Source: Methanococcoides vulcani
Lineage (GTDB): Archaea; Halobacteriota; Methanosarcinia; Methanosarcinales; Methanosarcinaceae
DNA: 64,000 nucleotides
Direction of reading: 5' to 3'
Assembly: GCF_900111645.1 (NCBI RefSeq)
Contig: NZ_FOHQ01000001.1
Coordinates: 319,468-383,467 of the forward strand
Below the pieces are notes generated by a model, which was not told the DNA's origin, did not search any database, and worked only from the letters and a program-made list of their open reading frames with translations. A program made the translations under genes and the position numbers. Below are positions 25,615 through 35,060 of this stretch, in pieces; positions within the stretch are counted from its first letter, which is position 1, and every line of letters starts with the position of its first letter.

Positions 25615-27054
25615 TCAATTCACAGTAACATCTAGCTCATTTTGAGTGATGTGCAGGTAGGTAATGTAATTACCAAGCCCATCATAAATCAGAGTAACTG
25701 TGGAAGTGCCGTAGTCTACTGGGTCACTCCCACCCTTACCATTATCCAGATAGATTATGACAGAACCATCTTCTGTTATCAATTTCATGTAGTGTTGTGT
25801 CAGATCATTTATCGAAAAGTTTTCATCATTTTGATATATCTCGACATCAGGAAGTTCTGTTGTAGGTCCTGAAGAGCCCCATGAGAAGTCTGGATTGGCA
25901 CCATCGTTCGAAGGAGGAACATATCTCATCATAAAGGAATCATTTAGTAAATCCACAACTGCACTTTCTTCAGCTTTTTCGCCACTTATGGTGTATAGGT
26001 CTATTCCCGTCCATTCTTCTATATAACTAGAACCTACGGCAGGATCCTCATCCTCATAGGTGACAGAATGAATATCAATTCTATCTGGCTTCTCTCTTTT
26101 CTGAAACTCATATGTGAGTGTCCGGGTTCCGGAAGTTACTTTCAGTTCAGAATTCATTGATTTTAGTCCCTTAGCGGTCGAATCTCCAGCTTCAAAATCA
26201 TAATGGAATTCATGTATTGGTTCTTCTGGTTCTGGATCAATTTGACCTACTTTTAGGCTGTTAGTGAGTGGCTGTGTTCCCATTGGGGGTTGTGTGGTGA
26301 AAGAAACGATGGCTGTTTTGTTTTCATCATCCAGTGTTGCACTTGTTTGGGTCATCGAGTTTGCGTAGTTTGCCCATGCTTTATAGTAGTCGCTTTTAAT
26401 ATAGACGACAACTTTATCGAGGTGCTCAGTAGGATTTGTTCTGCTGACGGAAAGTGAAGTGTTCGGGTACAAAATATATGGCTGATTGTCAGATGTGACA
26501 GAGATCGCGGTATTACCATTACCAGTAACAGATGAGTTACCATTTACGGTCATTATTGGCAATGTGAGCGTTTTTCCATTATAATGAAACTCAGGTGGTG
26601 ACACCATAACAATTCCGCCTTTTGATCCATAGTCTGACCATACCCCACCACCTTCATAAGCTACTGTTCGATCATCTTTAACATATTCTACAGTACCCAA
26701 TGAGCAGTTGAACTCCTCTGTCATATTAGTTGTAGTATTGATGAGTTGGATCGTCATGGTGCCCCGTTCAGCTTCACCGGGGCTGTTTACATTTATCTCA
26801 CCACCCATAAGGGACACAGACGTTGTTTGGCGTGGTGACTCTCCAAGTGCCACTTTACTAATACGCGAATCCATAACGGTAAAAGCCTGCTCTACTTTCT
26901 GTGCCTTTGCACTGTCCTGCATATCATTGAGTACAGGGACATTATATACTAATATAATACCAACGGCAATGATGGCAAGTGAGTACATCAATAACAATCC
27001 AACAACTGAAGAAACCGCTTTACAAGAGTCAAATGATCTTTGTTTAGTCCCCAT
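25615..27054 (-). CDS. Pilin-like surface protein 1 (DUF7289-like)
   Basis: About 479 aa. An N-terminal hydrophobic helix SSVVGLLLMYSLAIIAVGIIL after a short polar head (SFDSCKA) resembles class III (archaellin/type IV pilin) signals. It continues with KAQKVEQAFTVMDSRISKVALGESP, a conserved linker shared with the next gene, then a large beta-rich exterior with several sequons. A close paralogue of the 27193-28608 gene along its whole length, so a local duplication. ATG 27054 has AGGGAT 8 bases upstream. Last gene of the pilin-like run, 130 bases after its paralogue. Confidence 0.75.
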   Translation of the reverse strand: MGTKQRSFDSCKAVSSVVGLLLMYSLAIIAVGIILVYNVPVLNDMQDSAKAQKVEQAFTVMDSRISKVALGESPRQTTSVSLMGGEINVNSPGEAERGTMTIQLINTTTNMTEEFNCSLGTVEYVKDDRTVAYEGGGVWSDYGSKGGIVMVSPPEFHYNGKTLTLPIMTVNGNSSVTGNGNTAISVTSDNQPYILYPNTSLSVSRTNPTEHLDKVVVYIKSDYYKAWANYANSMTQTSATLDDENKTAIVSFTTQPPMGTQPLTNSLKVGQIDPEPEEPIHEFHYDFEAGDSTAKGLKSMNSELKVTSGTRTLTYEFQKREKPDRIDIHSVTYEDEDPAVGSSYIEEWTGIDLYTISGEKAEESAVVDLLNDSFMMRYVPPSNDGANPDFSWGSSGPTTELPDVEIYQNDENFSINDLTQHYMKLITEDGSVIIYLDNGKGGSDPVDYGTSTVTLIYDGLGNYITYLHITQNELDVTVN

Positions 27055-27192
27055 ATCCACCAATCCCTAATTGTATAAACTTGGTCATCAAACGTTTTAC
27101 TACATTAATTTATACTCTCAGCATACTTATCTTTTTGTGCAGTATACTGGAATTTTTGTTGTATGATATCCAGTATTTCTATTATGTAAAGT

Positions 27193-28608
27193 TCAATTTA
27201 CTACGTATGCATTCAACTCATTTTGAGTGACATGTAGATAGGTAATAACATTTCCCAGTGAATCATAATTGAGAGTAACCTTGGATGTACTATAATCCAT
27301 AGGATCCTGTGAACCACCATCCAGACTGAATTCGATTGGATCTTCTTTTGTCATCAGTTTTATATAATGCTGTGTGATTTCATCCAGTGCGTATTGATCA
27401 GAAACGTTAATATCAACATTTGGCAGTTCACTTGTAGTTCCGGAAGGTCCCCATGAGAAATCTGTATCTGCACCATCCTGGGTGGGTGGACTATATTTCA
27501 TCATGAAAGATTCATTCAGTAGATCTACACTTGAGAACTCATCTGCTTGTGCTCCTTCGATTGAAAATACTTCTATCCCTTCCCAATGTTCTATATAGTC
27601 AGGACCTACCGATGTATCCATATAGGTGACATAAAGTTCTAATTGATTAGCACCGCCCTTTTTTTGCAAATTATATGTAAGAGTCTTTGTTCCAGAAGTT
27701 GCTTTCATTTCATACTTTTTTGGGTTTAATCCCTGAGATTCTGCAGCTTCAAAATGAAAGTTGAAATCGTGGACTGGTTGCAAGTTGGACTTATTTACCT
27801 GGCCCATTTTTATTTTATTTGTGAGGCTAAATGTTCCCATTGGAGGGGTTGTATGGAATTCAATGATGGCTGTTTCGTTTGCATCATCAACTGTTGCACT
27901 GGTGTAGATCAACGTATCTGCATAATTAGCCCATGCATCGTAGTACTGGCTTTCAATGTAGACAATGACCTTGTCATGTACAACGGGATTCTTTCTTAGG
28001 ACAGAGGCTGAAACATTCGGGTACAATATGTGTGGTTTGTTGTCAGAAGTGACCGCAATGTCAATATCACCTTTGCCACTGGATGATGACCTGCCATTGA
28101 TAGTCATTATTGGTAATGTGAGAGTTACTCCATTATAATGAAATTCTGGTGGAGATACCATAATAGTTCCACCCTTTGATCCATAGTTTGACCATACTCC
28201 ACCACCTTCATATGCTATTTTTCGATCATCTTTGATATATTCTACAGTGCCTAGTGAACAATTGAACTCTTCTTTTGTATTATCTGTTTGATTGATGATC
28301 TGGATCGTCATCCTTCCCTTTTCAGTTTCATCCGGGCCGTTTACATTTATACTGCCTCCGCCAAGGGTTATGGATGTTGTCTGCAGGGGGGATTCTCCAA
28401 GTGCCACTTTACTTATACGTGAGTCAAGAATTGTAAAAGCCTGCTCGACTTTTTGTGCCTCAGCATCGTCCTGCATTTCAGCAATCATGGGAACGCTGTA
28501 GAGAAACATCACAGTAATACAAATGATTGTAATTGAGAATATGAGCAATGATCCAACAACAGATGAAACGGCATTGCATGAAGTGTATAATTCTTTTAGG
28601 CATTTCAT
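27193..28608 (-). CDS. Pilin-like surface protein 2 (DUF7289-like)
   Basis: 471 aa, paralogue of the gene at 25615-27054. N-terminal SSVVGSLLIFSITIICITVMFLYS hydrophobic helix, then the shared QKVEQAFTILDSRISKVALGESP and matching blocks throughout (DDRKIAYEGGGVWSNYGSKGG; TLPIMTINGRSS; DFSWGPSGTT). The exterior has a beta-sandwich look and sequons. Differences are spread along the sequence, so the copies have diverged for some time. Confidence 0.75.
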   Translation of the reverse strand: MKCLKELYTSCNAVSSVVGSLLIFSITIICITVMFLYSVPMIAEMQDDAEAQKVEQAFTILDSRISKVALGESPLQTTSITLGGGSINVNGPDETEKGRMTIQIINQTDNTKEEFNCSLGTVEYIKDDRKIAYEGGGVWSNYGSKGGTIMVSPPEFHYNGVTLTLPIMTINGRSSSSGKGDIDIAVTSDNKPHILYPNVSASVLRKNPVVHDKVIVYIESQYYDAWANYADTLIYTSATVDDANETAIIEFHTTPPMGTFSLTNKIKMGQVNKSNLQPVHDFNFHFEAAESQGLNPKKYEMKATSGTKTLTYNLQKKGGANQLELYVTYMDTSVGPDYIEHWEGIEVFSIEGAQADEFSSVDLLNESFMMKYSPPTQDGADTDFSWGPSGTTSELPNVDINVSDQYALDEITQHYIKLMTKEDPIEFSLDGGSQDPMDYSTSKVTLNYDSLGNVITYLHVTQNELNAYVVN

Positions 28609-28622
28609 CTGTTATACCTACC

Positions 28623-29399
28623 TCATTCGATACTCATATCGAGTGATGATTTTAGTACATGTACATCGATGTTTTCAGTATAATCTTTATGTGCATGTAC
28701 ACTGGATTCTGTATTGTTTACTTCTACCTGCATTTCCAGGGTGTCTCTCAGGTAGTCTTCCCAGGCGGTATAGTATACACTCTTGATAGTAATGTCAACT
28801 GCTGAAACATTTTGGTAGCTGTAGACCGAAGGCACCCCATCTTCTCTTGCTATTACTCGTATAAGTCCTTCTCCTGCAATTCCATCTGTTCCCCGAATTG
28901 GGGCAAAAGGTATCACAAGCAGATTATCGTTAAAGACAAACTGGGGTTCTCGTACCATTACAGCATCGCCGGTTTGGTATTTTGCCCAAACTCCAGTATT
29001 CTCGTATGATATGGTTGTACCTTCAAATTCGTTCTGTAAAGATCTCATTTGACTGTCTATCGCTGTCTGATTTTCCTTTGCAGGAATAGAGGAATTCCAT
29101 GTTTGCAATGTCATATTCATATGGCTGTCACTGGTGACCCAAATTCCGCCTCCGTACATTTTTAGTTCCACGGACTGGGAGGGTGCATTGTCAAAGACGA
29201 CCTTATTTACGTTCTCTCCAAGAACTATGAAACTTTGCCTGATGTTCTCTTTGTGTCCACTTTCCTGCAGGTTTTGAAGGGCAGGGAATCCTGCAACTGT
29301 TATTACAGTTATTGCAATGAGCATGATCCCAAGTATGAGTACTACATCAACTACTTCTGATACTGCATTATCCGATTCAATTATATTTTTTCTTACCAT
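28623..29399 (-). CDS. Pilin-like protein 3
   Basis: 258 aa. N-terminus ESDNAVSEVVDVVLILGIMLIAITVITV is a class III-type signal helix. The body has QSFIVLGENVNKVVFDNAPSQSVELKMYGGGI, related in plan to the two larger paralogues, then a beta-rich region. It lies 14 bases after gene 4 toward gene 2, consistent with one operon. Confidence 0.72.
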   Translation of the reverse strand: MVRKNIIESDNAVSEVVDVVLILGIMLIAITVITVAGFPALQNLQESGHKENIRQSFIVLGENVNKVVFDNAPSQSVELKMYGGGIWVTSDSHMNMTLQTWNSSIPAKENQTAIDSQMRSLQNEFEGTTISYENTGVWAKYQTGDAVMVREPQFVFNDNLLVIPFAPIRGTDGIAGEGLIRVIAREDGVPSVYSYQNVSAVDITIKSVYYTAWEDYLRDTLEMQVEVNNTESSVHAHKDYTENIDVHVLKSSLDMSIE

Positions 29400-29422
29400 A
29401 TATATCAGAACCTTTGAGTTGA

Positions 29423-29896
29423 TCAGTAGATTTCGACCATATTTGCTGTGCTGTTATATATCATGTAATGCTCCTCTGATGCACTGCTTATGGTAGTACT
29501 CATTAGCTGGATGTTTCTCATTTCATAAGGTATTTTCACTCTTGTTTCGTCACGTCCATGAGACTCAAATATCATCTCATTGGTCTGGTTTGAAAATTCA
29601 ACAGAATAATAGTCATTTGCTACTTTCAGAGGCAATAGCATCTCATATTTTATTTCATCAACCTCTCCGCCTGCAGTGTTGGTAATGTTCACTATAGTTT
29701 CCATCTCTGTAAGCTGTAGTGCAATGTTATTTCCATGGATCTCAAATTCTTCTCTCATGACCGTATGCTCTGCCTGGTCCATCATATTGTAGGATGCATT
29801 CATTACAAGTACAAAAGTGATGACTGTTATTGAGAAAGTAAGTATGAATCCAACAGATGTTGCTACAGCTTTGTTGTCATGGAATATTTGCTTCAT
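29423..29896 (-). CDS. Pilin-like protein 4
   Basis: 157 aa. MKQIFHDNKAVATSVGFILTFSITVITFVLVM at the N-terminus is a pilin-type hydrophobic helix, followed by MREEFEIHGNNIALQLTEMETI and a beta-rich C-terminal region. Its size and layout are like haloarchaeal DUF7266 proteins (recalled, not searched). It lies 23 bases from the next gene. Confidence 0.7.
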   Translation of the reverse strand: MKQIFHDNKAVATSVGFILTFSITVITFVLVMNASYNMMDQAEHTVMREEFEIHGNNIALQLTEMETIVNITNTAGGEVDEIKYEMLLPLKVANDYYSVEFSNQTNEMIFESHGRDETRVKIPYEMRNIQLMSTTISSASEEHYMIYNSTANMVEIY

Positions 29897-29905
29897 GTTA
29901 GATCC

Positions 29906-30748
29906 TCATGGTACTGTGATAGGTATTGAGACATTGATCTTGTTATTGCTGGAAGCGACACTTATTGTTGCATTGACCACTTTGTATCTTTCTTCAACAA
30001 ACGTGTCTCCATCTGCAAGTCCACCGGAGATTGAGTAATATCCCATAGCATTGCTTGAGTTCACAAATTTGATCTTATAGATATCACTTGCTGTAGATGC
30101 ACCAAAGTTGAAGTCCGATGCACCGCCATTGATCTCATTGCCAGTAATATTCAGGTATATGTTTGATCCGGTCTTAGAGTATGTCTGACCTGGTACAGTT
30201 ATAGTGATATTGCTACTATCATTGTATACTTTCATGAACCAGATCGATGTACCGGATTGGTTTATTGCACGCACTTCATATGCATTTGATGCATCTCCAA
30301 GTTTGGATGTATTTGTCAGATCGATCATGAACTTGTTCGTTTGACTTATGTTTTTGACAAGAACCCATTCAGGGTTACCTTCATAGAGTCCATTCTCGGT
30401 AAAATATGCATCACTGAGTGTACTGTTATCGAAAGAAAACGAATATCCTTGGAATGCATACAGGGCTGATGCTTCAGTTGCATAGCTGTCCATATATTGT
30501 GTAAATACAGACTCATTGATCGGTACTGTTCTATTATTTGTAGCATTATAGTAAGCAGCCCTTGTCGCCTCATCTGCCATCTGGGCAATGTTAGATATCT
30601 CATAATTACTAATATCACTGGTGGATTCCGATGCCATGTTGCTTGCATAGATGATATTGCTCAACAGTATTGTTGAAATAACCAGTGTGGACCCTATGGC
30701 AAATGCAGCAAGTAACAGCAATTGTGCGGAATCATCGAACTTTCTCAT
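29906..30748 (-). CDS. Pilin-like protein 5
   Basis: 280 aa. The start MRKFDDSAQLLLLAAFAIGSTLVISTILLSN carries a pilin-type helix behind DDSAQ, and a conserved ISNIAQMADEATRAAYYNATN linker follows. The exterior is Asn/Ser/Thr-rich with many sequons. A GGGATG ribosome site precedes the ATG. Resembles haloarchaeal DUF7261 proteins by layout. Confidence 0.7.
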   Translation of the reverse strand: MRKFDDSAQLLLLAAFAIGSTLVISTILLSNIIYASNMASESTSDISNYEISNIAQMADEATRAAYYNATNNRTVPINESVFTQYMDSYATEASALYAFQGYSFSFDNSTLSDAYFTENGLYEGNPEWVLVKNISQTNKFMIDLTNTSKLGDASNAYEVRAINQSGTSIWFMKVYNDSSNITITVPGQTYSKTGSNIYLNITGNEINGGASDFNFGASTASDIYKIKFVNSSNAMGYYSISGGLADGDTFVEERYKVVNATISVASSNNKINVSIPITVP

Positions 30749-30768
30749 GTTAACATCCCTTATTTATT

Positions 30769-31377
30769 TTACATACGCCATAAAGTAAGTTTCACATCGA
30801 CTATATTGTAGAGGGCAGTTGTAGTATCAATGTCTGGTATGCTGGTAGTGGTTTCATAAAATGTAGTATTTCCAACATCTGAATCAGACAGTAATACTTT
30901 CCTTGAGATAATTACAGCATTGTCAGAGGGATCTCCATTGTATATATAGTAATTTTCTCTTCCTGAAGCCGTGGAATAACTGAATTGGATATTGTGAGCT
31001 ATTCCATTCTCCACTGCAACGAGTTCCAGCATATCTACTACAGTTCCATTAAGCGAATTGCTCTTATTATCATCGGACTGGTAATTTGTGCCGTTCCAAA
31101 CATACATTTCCCCATTCCAGTTAATGATCTCATTTTTCAGGTCGGAGTTCTGTCCATATGGTGCATGGTCAAGTGCAGTTAGCATATCCTGGCCCATTAT
31201 GTATATCTGGGATTCAATGTGGGCATTTGCAGTTGATGAAGTGAGTGGTGTAAGCGACGTTGCCTGGACTGCGAATAAAAGTATAGCTACCATTATGGTT
31301 GCAGCCATTATGGCTTCAAGTGTATGCATCTGTGCGCCCTGATCATTCCCAATATCAGATATTCTTGGAGTCCACAT
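30769..31377 (-). CDS. Pilin-like protein 6
   Basis: 202 aa, N-terminus GNDQGAQMHTLEAIMAATIMVAILLFAVQATSLTP; the Q-x-H-TLEAI head with a hydrophobic helix is the pattern of DUF7288-type archaeal pilin-cluster proteins. Ribosome site AAGGGTG is within the end of the gene before it, so translation is coupled. Confidence 0.72.
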   Translation of the reverse strand: MWTPRISDIGNDQGAQMHTLEAIMAATIMVAILLFAVQATSLTPLTSSTANAHIESQIYIMGQDMLTALDHAPYGQNSDLKNEIINWNGEMYVWNGTNYQSDDNKSNSLNGTVVDMLELVAVENGIAHNIQFSYSTASGRENYYIYNGDPSDNAVIISRKVLLSDSDVGNTTFYETTTSIPDIDTTTALYNIVDVKLTLWRM

Positions 31378-31378
31378 A

Positions 31379-31918
31379 TTACCACACCCTTACTGATAGT
31401 ATGGCTGTTTCAGTTTCTCCAGTATCAGAATCTTCAATAAGGACAATACGTTTGGTTTGTCCGATATTATCGGAAAATGGAAGTGTTTTTCCTGCCATAC
31501 GTACTTCTGTACTGTTATCTAATGTTACATTAAGTTCATATCTATGATATTCTCCTCTCAGCCCCAAGGCATCTGCTTCATTTTCATAATTGTTGGAAAG
31601 CAGATCAAAATAATCATTAGTCTTGTCTCCATCAATAAGGTTTGGTGTATTGATGTTACCTGCACTGATCTCCTTCTCAGTGATGGATGTAGCAACGCGG
31701 TCAGCAACAAGTGTGATCTCATCAGAATTGGACTGGAACGGTGTGAAGAGTCCTGCTGAATACTGGAATATGAAGAATAATGCAACAATGAATATGGTAA
31801 TTCCCATCAGGTAATCGATGGTTACCTGTCCTTCGTCATTTCTTCGAAGTTTTCTATTAAGCAGATTAGGTTTGTTCATATTCTTCATTGTTCCTTTCTG
31901 GGATATTTCCTGATGCAT
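31379..31918 (-). CDS. Pilin-like protein 7
   Basis: 179 aa; after a basic head (RRNDEGQVTIDYLMGI) comes a single hydrophobic helix FIVALFFIFQYSAGLF and LVADRVATSI, like DUF7287-type members of archaeal pilin clusters. It starts six bases after the FlaD/E-like gene. The exact ATG is uncertain (31918, 31888 or 31879). Confidence 0.7.
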   Translation of the reverse strand: MHQEISQKGTMKNMNKPNLLNRKLRRNDEGQVTIDYLMGITIFIVALFFIFQYSAGLFTPFQSNSDEITLVADRVATSITEKEISAGNINTPNLIDGDKTNDYFDLLSNNYENEADALGLRGEYHRYELNVTLDNSTEVRMAGKTLPFSDNIGQTKRIVLIEDSDTGETETAILSVRVW

Positions 31919-31924
31919 GGATTA

Positions 31925-34120
31925 TCATATACCATATATCTCTGTACCCTTCTTAACTTTTTTGATATTTTTTTCGATTATTGACAATCGATTCTTATCT
32001 ACTTTAAGTCCTGCGAGCTGTTCGATGAACCAGATGGATTTCACATGATCATCAGGTGCGAGCTTCCAGTCGGATTTCTCGATGTAATAGTCGATACCTT
32101 CTGCATATCGCATAAGTTCAAGGCGAATATCTTCGCTGATCCACCCAAGTTCCTCATAGTAGGAAAGGATGTCTACGAGGTGGTTACATCCGACAAGTTC
32201 CATAAGGAATTCAAGCCATTCCATACAGAGCTTCATATTAGTGGAGTTTTTGATTATATTGTTCAGCTGGACATTTTCACCATTTGCACGATAGCTTCTT
32301 GCCCCAAGGTTCTTGAACTCTTTCTCAACAAAATCTGTTAGTGATAGCAATTCATCTTTGAGCAGTTGATCTTGTGCTTCACTGTCTGTCCTGAGTTCCT
32401 TGTTAGCATTATGTGTGTTTTCTACACTTCTTATCAGGTCAGAAGTTACTGAATGGAGTTCAAGCATTCTTTTTTGGGATTCGACCTGTATGGTGTTCAT
32501 TGTGGTCAGGGTCTGGTCCAGTTCATCGATGCGGTTATTTGTCTCAAATATCTCTGCAGACCTTGAATTGCCGAATTCAGTTAATTTCTGCATCTGTTTT
32601 AGCATAATGCCGTAAGAGCCTGTAAGTTCCACAATGTTCTGCTCAATGGTATTAAGTCCGGTCTTAAGCTCAACATTATCAGTGTGAATGCTCTCCAGTG
32701 TGATCTCAAACTCATTGAGACGTTCTTCCAGGAATTCTATCTGTTCTGCAGACTCATCGACCCTCATATTGATAATGGAACTGGACTTATCCCCATCCCT
32801 TTTTATGGAATTGATAGAGCTTTCCAGTGTATTTATCGTGCCAGAGATGTTTTTAATATCCTTGCTGAGGTCTCCATTACCCTGCTTTGAATACGCAAGT
32901 TCATCTTTTATTTTCTGGATCTCTTTGGAGGAGTATCCAATATTAAGATCGTTATCCGGACCAATGGGAGCATTTGTATGTTCCGTTTCCCCCACTTCAG
33001 TTGTTCCTTCTAATGATAACTTGTCAAATTGAATGCCAGGTGGTTTCCATTCGGGAGCATTCTCAATATTTTGCGGGTCGATAGGAATTACCGTTCTGAT
33101 CTCTTCTAATGTCGGAGTATTTATATTTTCATAAGGTAAACTTCCTTTTTTGCCGGAAGTGAGATCCACATTTATTTTTACTGGTTCAGTAACGTCTTCC
33201 TCTATCTTAACTTCTGATGCCGGAGGTTGCCATTCTTCCATTCTATCAAGAAGTTTTCTCTTGTGAGTGAATCGTTTGAAGGTGTTTGTAATTAATGCCA
33301 GGATCCCTTTCTCATTTTTGTTAACTTTATCCTCTGATTCCTGTGATACATTTTCCAGGTTTGAACTCATATCAGGTGTTGCTGGCGGGAATAATGGTGT
33401 TCCTGATACAGAATTTCTTTCTGTATTTGTATGGGATTGCGTTCTGGGTTCAGGTGGTTTGAATGGATCATATGTCGTATTTTTCGGTATGGCTTCGAAA
33501 GGCTCCCTTTCTAATTCCTGAGGCGGTTTATTTGAATCAGTATCAATGGATACTTGATCTGCGTAAGGTAAAACTGGGCAGCTGTTGTCATCCTCTGCCG
33601 GGAACTCCGGTTCAAACAAGGGTAATGACCTCTTCCTTGATCCAGTGCCTTTTTCAGGAGTGATTTCTTCATTAGCTGTGGCAGTGATCCCATTGATCGG
33701 ACCTTCAGCTGTATTTTCCTGAATATTGATAGCTTTTTTTAGATCCTCGTCTTCCCTTTCATCGTTAATAAAAAGTGGTGTGTCAATATTAACCGAGTCC
33801 AAGCTTCGATTCTCAATTCCATCGATGATAGAAACTTCTGGTTTAAGATCGTGTTGATCTACTGGATTAATATGGATAGTACTATCTGCAACAGTCCCTG
33901 GATCTTTATTTTTCGGGTCGCCTATCGGGGTAACAGTTGTATTTGCCAGAAAAGGAGCGTCCGCTGTAGCTTCTGTTCCAAAAGGAGAAGTCTGTTCCTT
34001 TTCTTTTTTATTTCCCCACGGCAGTTCACTCATTGCAGACCAACTTTTGAGTTTAATATAATTGCTCTCCGGAGCCTTTGAGCTTGTAAGTAAGCTCTTT
34101 ATGTTCCTCAGAAGACACAA
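31925..34120 (-). CDS. Coiled-coil protein with archaellum FlaD/E-type C-terminus
   Basis: 731 codons; the likely start is ATG 34036 (MSELPWGNKKEKEQ). About 330 residues of low-complexity acidic/Pro-rich linker are followed by a long coiled coil (about 390-610) with SSINSIKRD, LEERLNEFEITLE and IDELDQTLTTMN heptads, and then a C-terminal block MEWLEFLMELVGCNHLVDIL...YEELGWISEDIRLELMRYAEG..., the FlaD/E domain of archaellum cytoplasmic-ring proteins. No flaB, flaI, flaJ or flaH is in the window. It heads the run of seven pilin-like genes, so it may be an anchoring part for a pilin-like surface structure. Confidence 0.75.
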   Translation of the reverse strand: MCLLRNIKSLLTSSKAPESNYIKLKSWSAMSELPWGNKKEKEQTSPFGTEATADAPFLANTTVTPIGDPKNKDPGTVADSTIHINPVDQHDLKPEVSIIDGIENRSLDSVNIDTPLFINDEREDEDLKKAINIQENTAEGPINGITATANEEITPEKGTGSRKRSLPLFEPEFPAEDDNSCPVLPYADQVSIDTDSNKPPQELEREPFEAIPKNTTYDPFKPPEPRTQSHTNTERNSVSGTPLFPPATPDMSSNLENVSQESEDKVNKNEKGILALITNTFKRFTHKRKLLDRMEEWQPPASEVKIEEDVTEPVKINVDLTSGKKGSLPYENINTPTLEEIRTVIPIDPQNIENAPEWKPPGIQFDKLSLEGTTEVGETEHTNAPIGPDNDLNIGYSSKEIQKIKDELAYSKQGNGDLSKDIKNISGTINTLESSINSIKRDGDKSSSIINMRVDESAEQIEFLEERLNEFEITLESIHTDNVELKTGLNTIEQNIVELTGSYGIMLKQMQKLTEFGNSRSAEIFETNNRIDELDQTLTTMNTIQVESQKRMLELHSVTSDLIRSVENTHNANKELRTDSEAQDQLLKDELLSLTDFVEKEFKNLGARSYRANGENVQLNNIIKNSTNMKLCMEWLEFLMELVGCNHLVDILSYYEELGWISEDIRLELMRYAEGIDYYIEKSDWKLAPDDHVKSIWFIEQLAGLKVDKNRLSIIEKNIKKVKKGTEIYGI

Positions 34121-34238
34121 CGATTTTGTTAAATTTGCATAGCTCTGCTTATTATATGTTTGATTTTTATTTAAGGCTTACTGATTATAATGATGGTGAT
34201 GAGTCCAAGTTCTTTGCATTAACTGACACTTTCACTAC

Positions 34239-34412
34239 TTACAGGTTTATGTAAGACTTAAGGTTGAAATAAATCAAAAGATAGCCCAGAACCAGCATGC
34301 CAAGTGAAACTATCCATGCCCATCTCAATATGCGAGCCAGATTCTCGGGCTGTGTTAAAATAAAAAAAAGTCTGTCGGCCAGGTTTGGCCGATCAGAGGA
34401 TTTGTGCTGCAT
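34239..34412 (-). CDS. ahaG: A1Ao ATPase small membrane subunit AhaG
   Basis: 57 aa, starts 10 bases after the ahaD stop. MQHKSSDRPNLADRLFFIL, then QPENLARILRWAWIVSLG and a single membrane span MLVLGYLLIYF. This is the expected last gene of the Methanosarcina ATPase operon. Too short for usual ORF cut-offs but intact. Confidence 0.8.
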   Translation of the reverse strand: MQHKSSDRPNLADRLFFILTQPENLARILRWAWIVSLGMLVLGYLLIYFNLKSYINL

Positions 34413-34421
34413 GAGAAAGCC

Positions 34422-35039
34422 TTATGCTTTGATCCTCTTCAAGCGGAACGTGTTTTCTCTTTCCATCTCTTCAAGACGAAGACTGATGAAGCTCATACCT
34501 TCCTTCAGTTCAGGTATTACCTTGAACTCAAGTGCATTGACACGCCTTTTTGTCTTTTCGATATCATCAAGAAGCTTTTTCATGGTTGTCTCGATCTCTG
34601 CTGCCAGAATGATCTTTTCAACCAGGATCTCATATGAATCGACGGCTTCATCAATGTAGGAGCTTGTTCCGAGAATTCCGTATCCACGCTTGTTTATGGG
34701 TTTACGCACACTTGAGGATTCGATCTTTGGCACTACTACACCCATGATGTTGTGGCTTTCGAGCTCGATCTGTGGTGCATCCTTCATTGCGAATGCTGTG
34801 GATTTGACAGTCATCCTGCCTTCCACAGATTCTGCGATACCGATCTTCTCATTGGCCTTTTCATAGGCAGCATCCAACTCTGAACGTACATCCTTTGCCT
34901 TGCTTAAGATATCAAAGAACTCAAGGATAAGACCATCCCTCTTCATCTTCAGCAGCTTGTGGCCACCTTCTGAGAGCTTGATCTTCTTCTTCAGGTCAAT
35001 GAGTTCTGATCGAGTTGGTTTAACGTCTTTTGCGCCCAT
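34422..35039 (-). CDS. ahaD: A1Ao ATP synthase subunit D
   Basis: 205 aa, helical central-stalk subunit; KPTRSELIDLKKKIKLSEGGHKLLKMKRDGLI is the family start, and the C-terminal ALEFKVIPELKEGMSFISLRLEEMERE a long coil. It joins the A3B3 head to the membrane ring. Follows ahaB after 21 bases. Confidence 0.95.
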   Translation of the reverse strand: MGAKDVKPTRSELIDLKKKIKLSEGGHKLLKMKRDGLILEFFDILSKAKDVRSELDAAYEKANEKIGIAESVEGRMTVKSTAFAMKDAPQIELESHNIMGVVVPKIESSSVRKPINKRGYGILGTSSYIDEAVDSYEILVEKIILAAEIETTMKKLLDDIEKTKRRVNALEFKVIPELKEGMSFISLRLEEMERENTFRLKRIKA

Positions 35040-35060
35040 TATAGATCCCTCACTATAGTA

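Noticed and set aside
34239-34412. Apparent frameshift in ahaG at a T run
   Set aside because: Counting the run shows eight T residues, which keeps the 57-codon frame open; the gene is intact.
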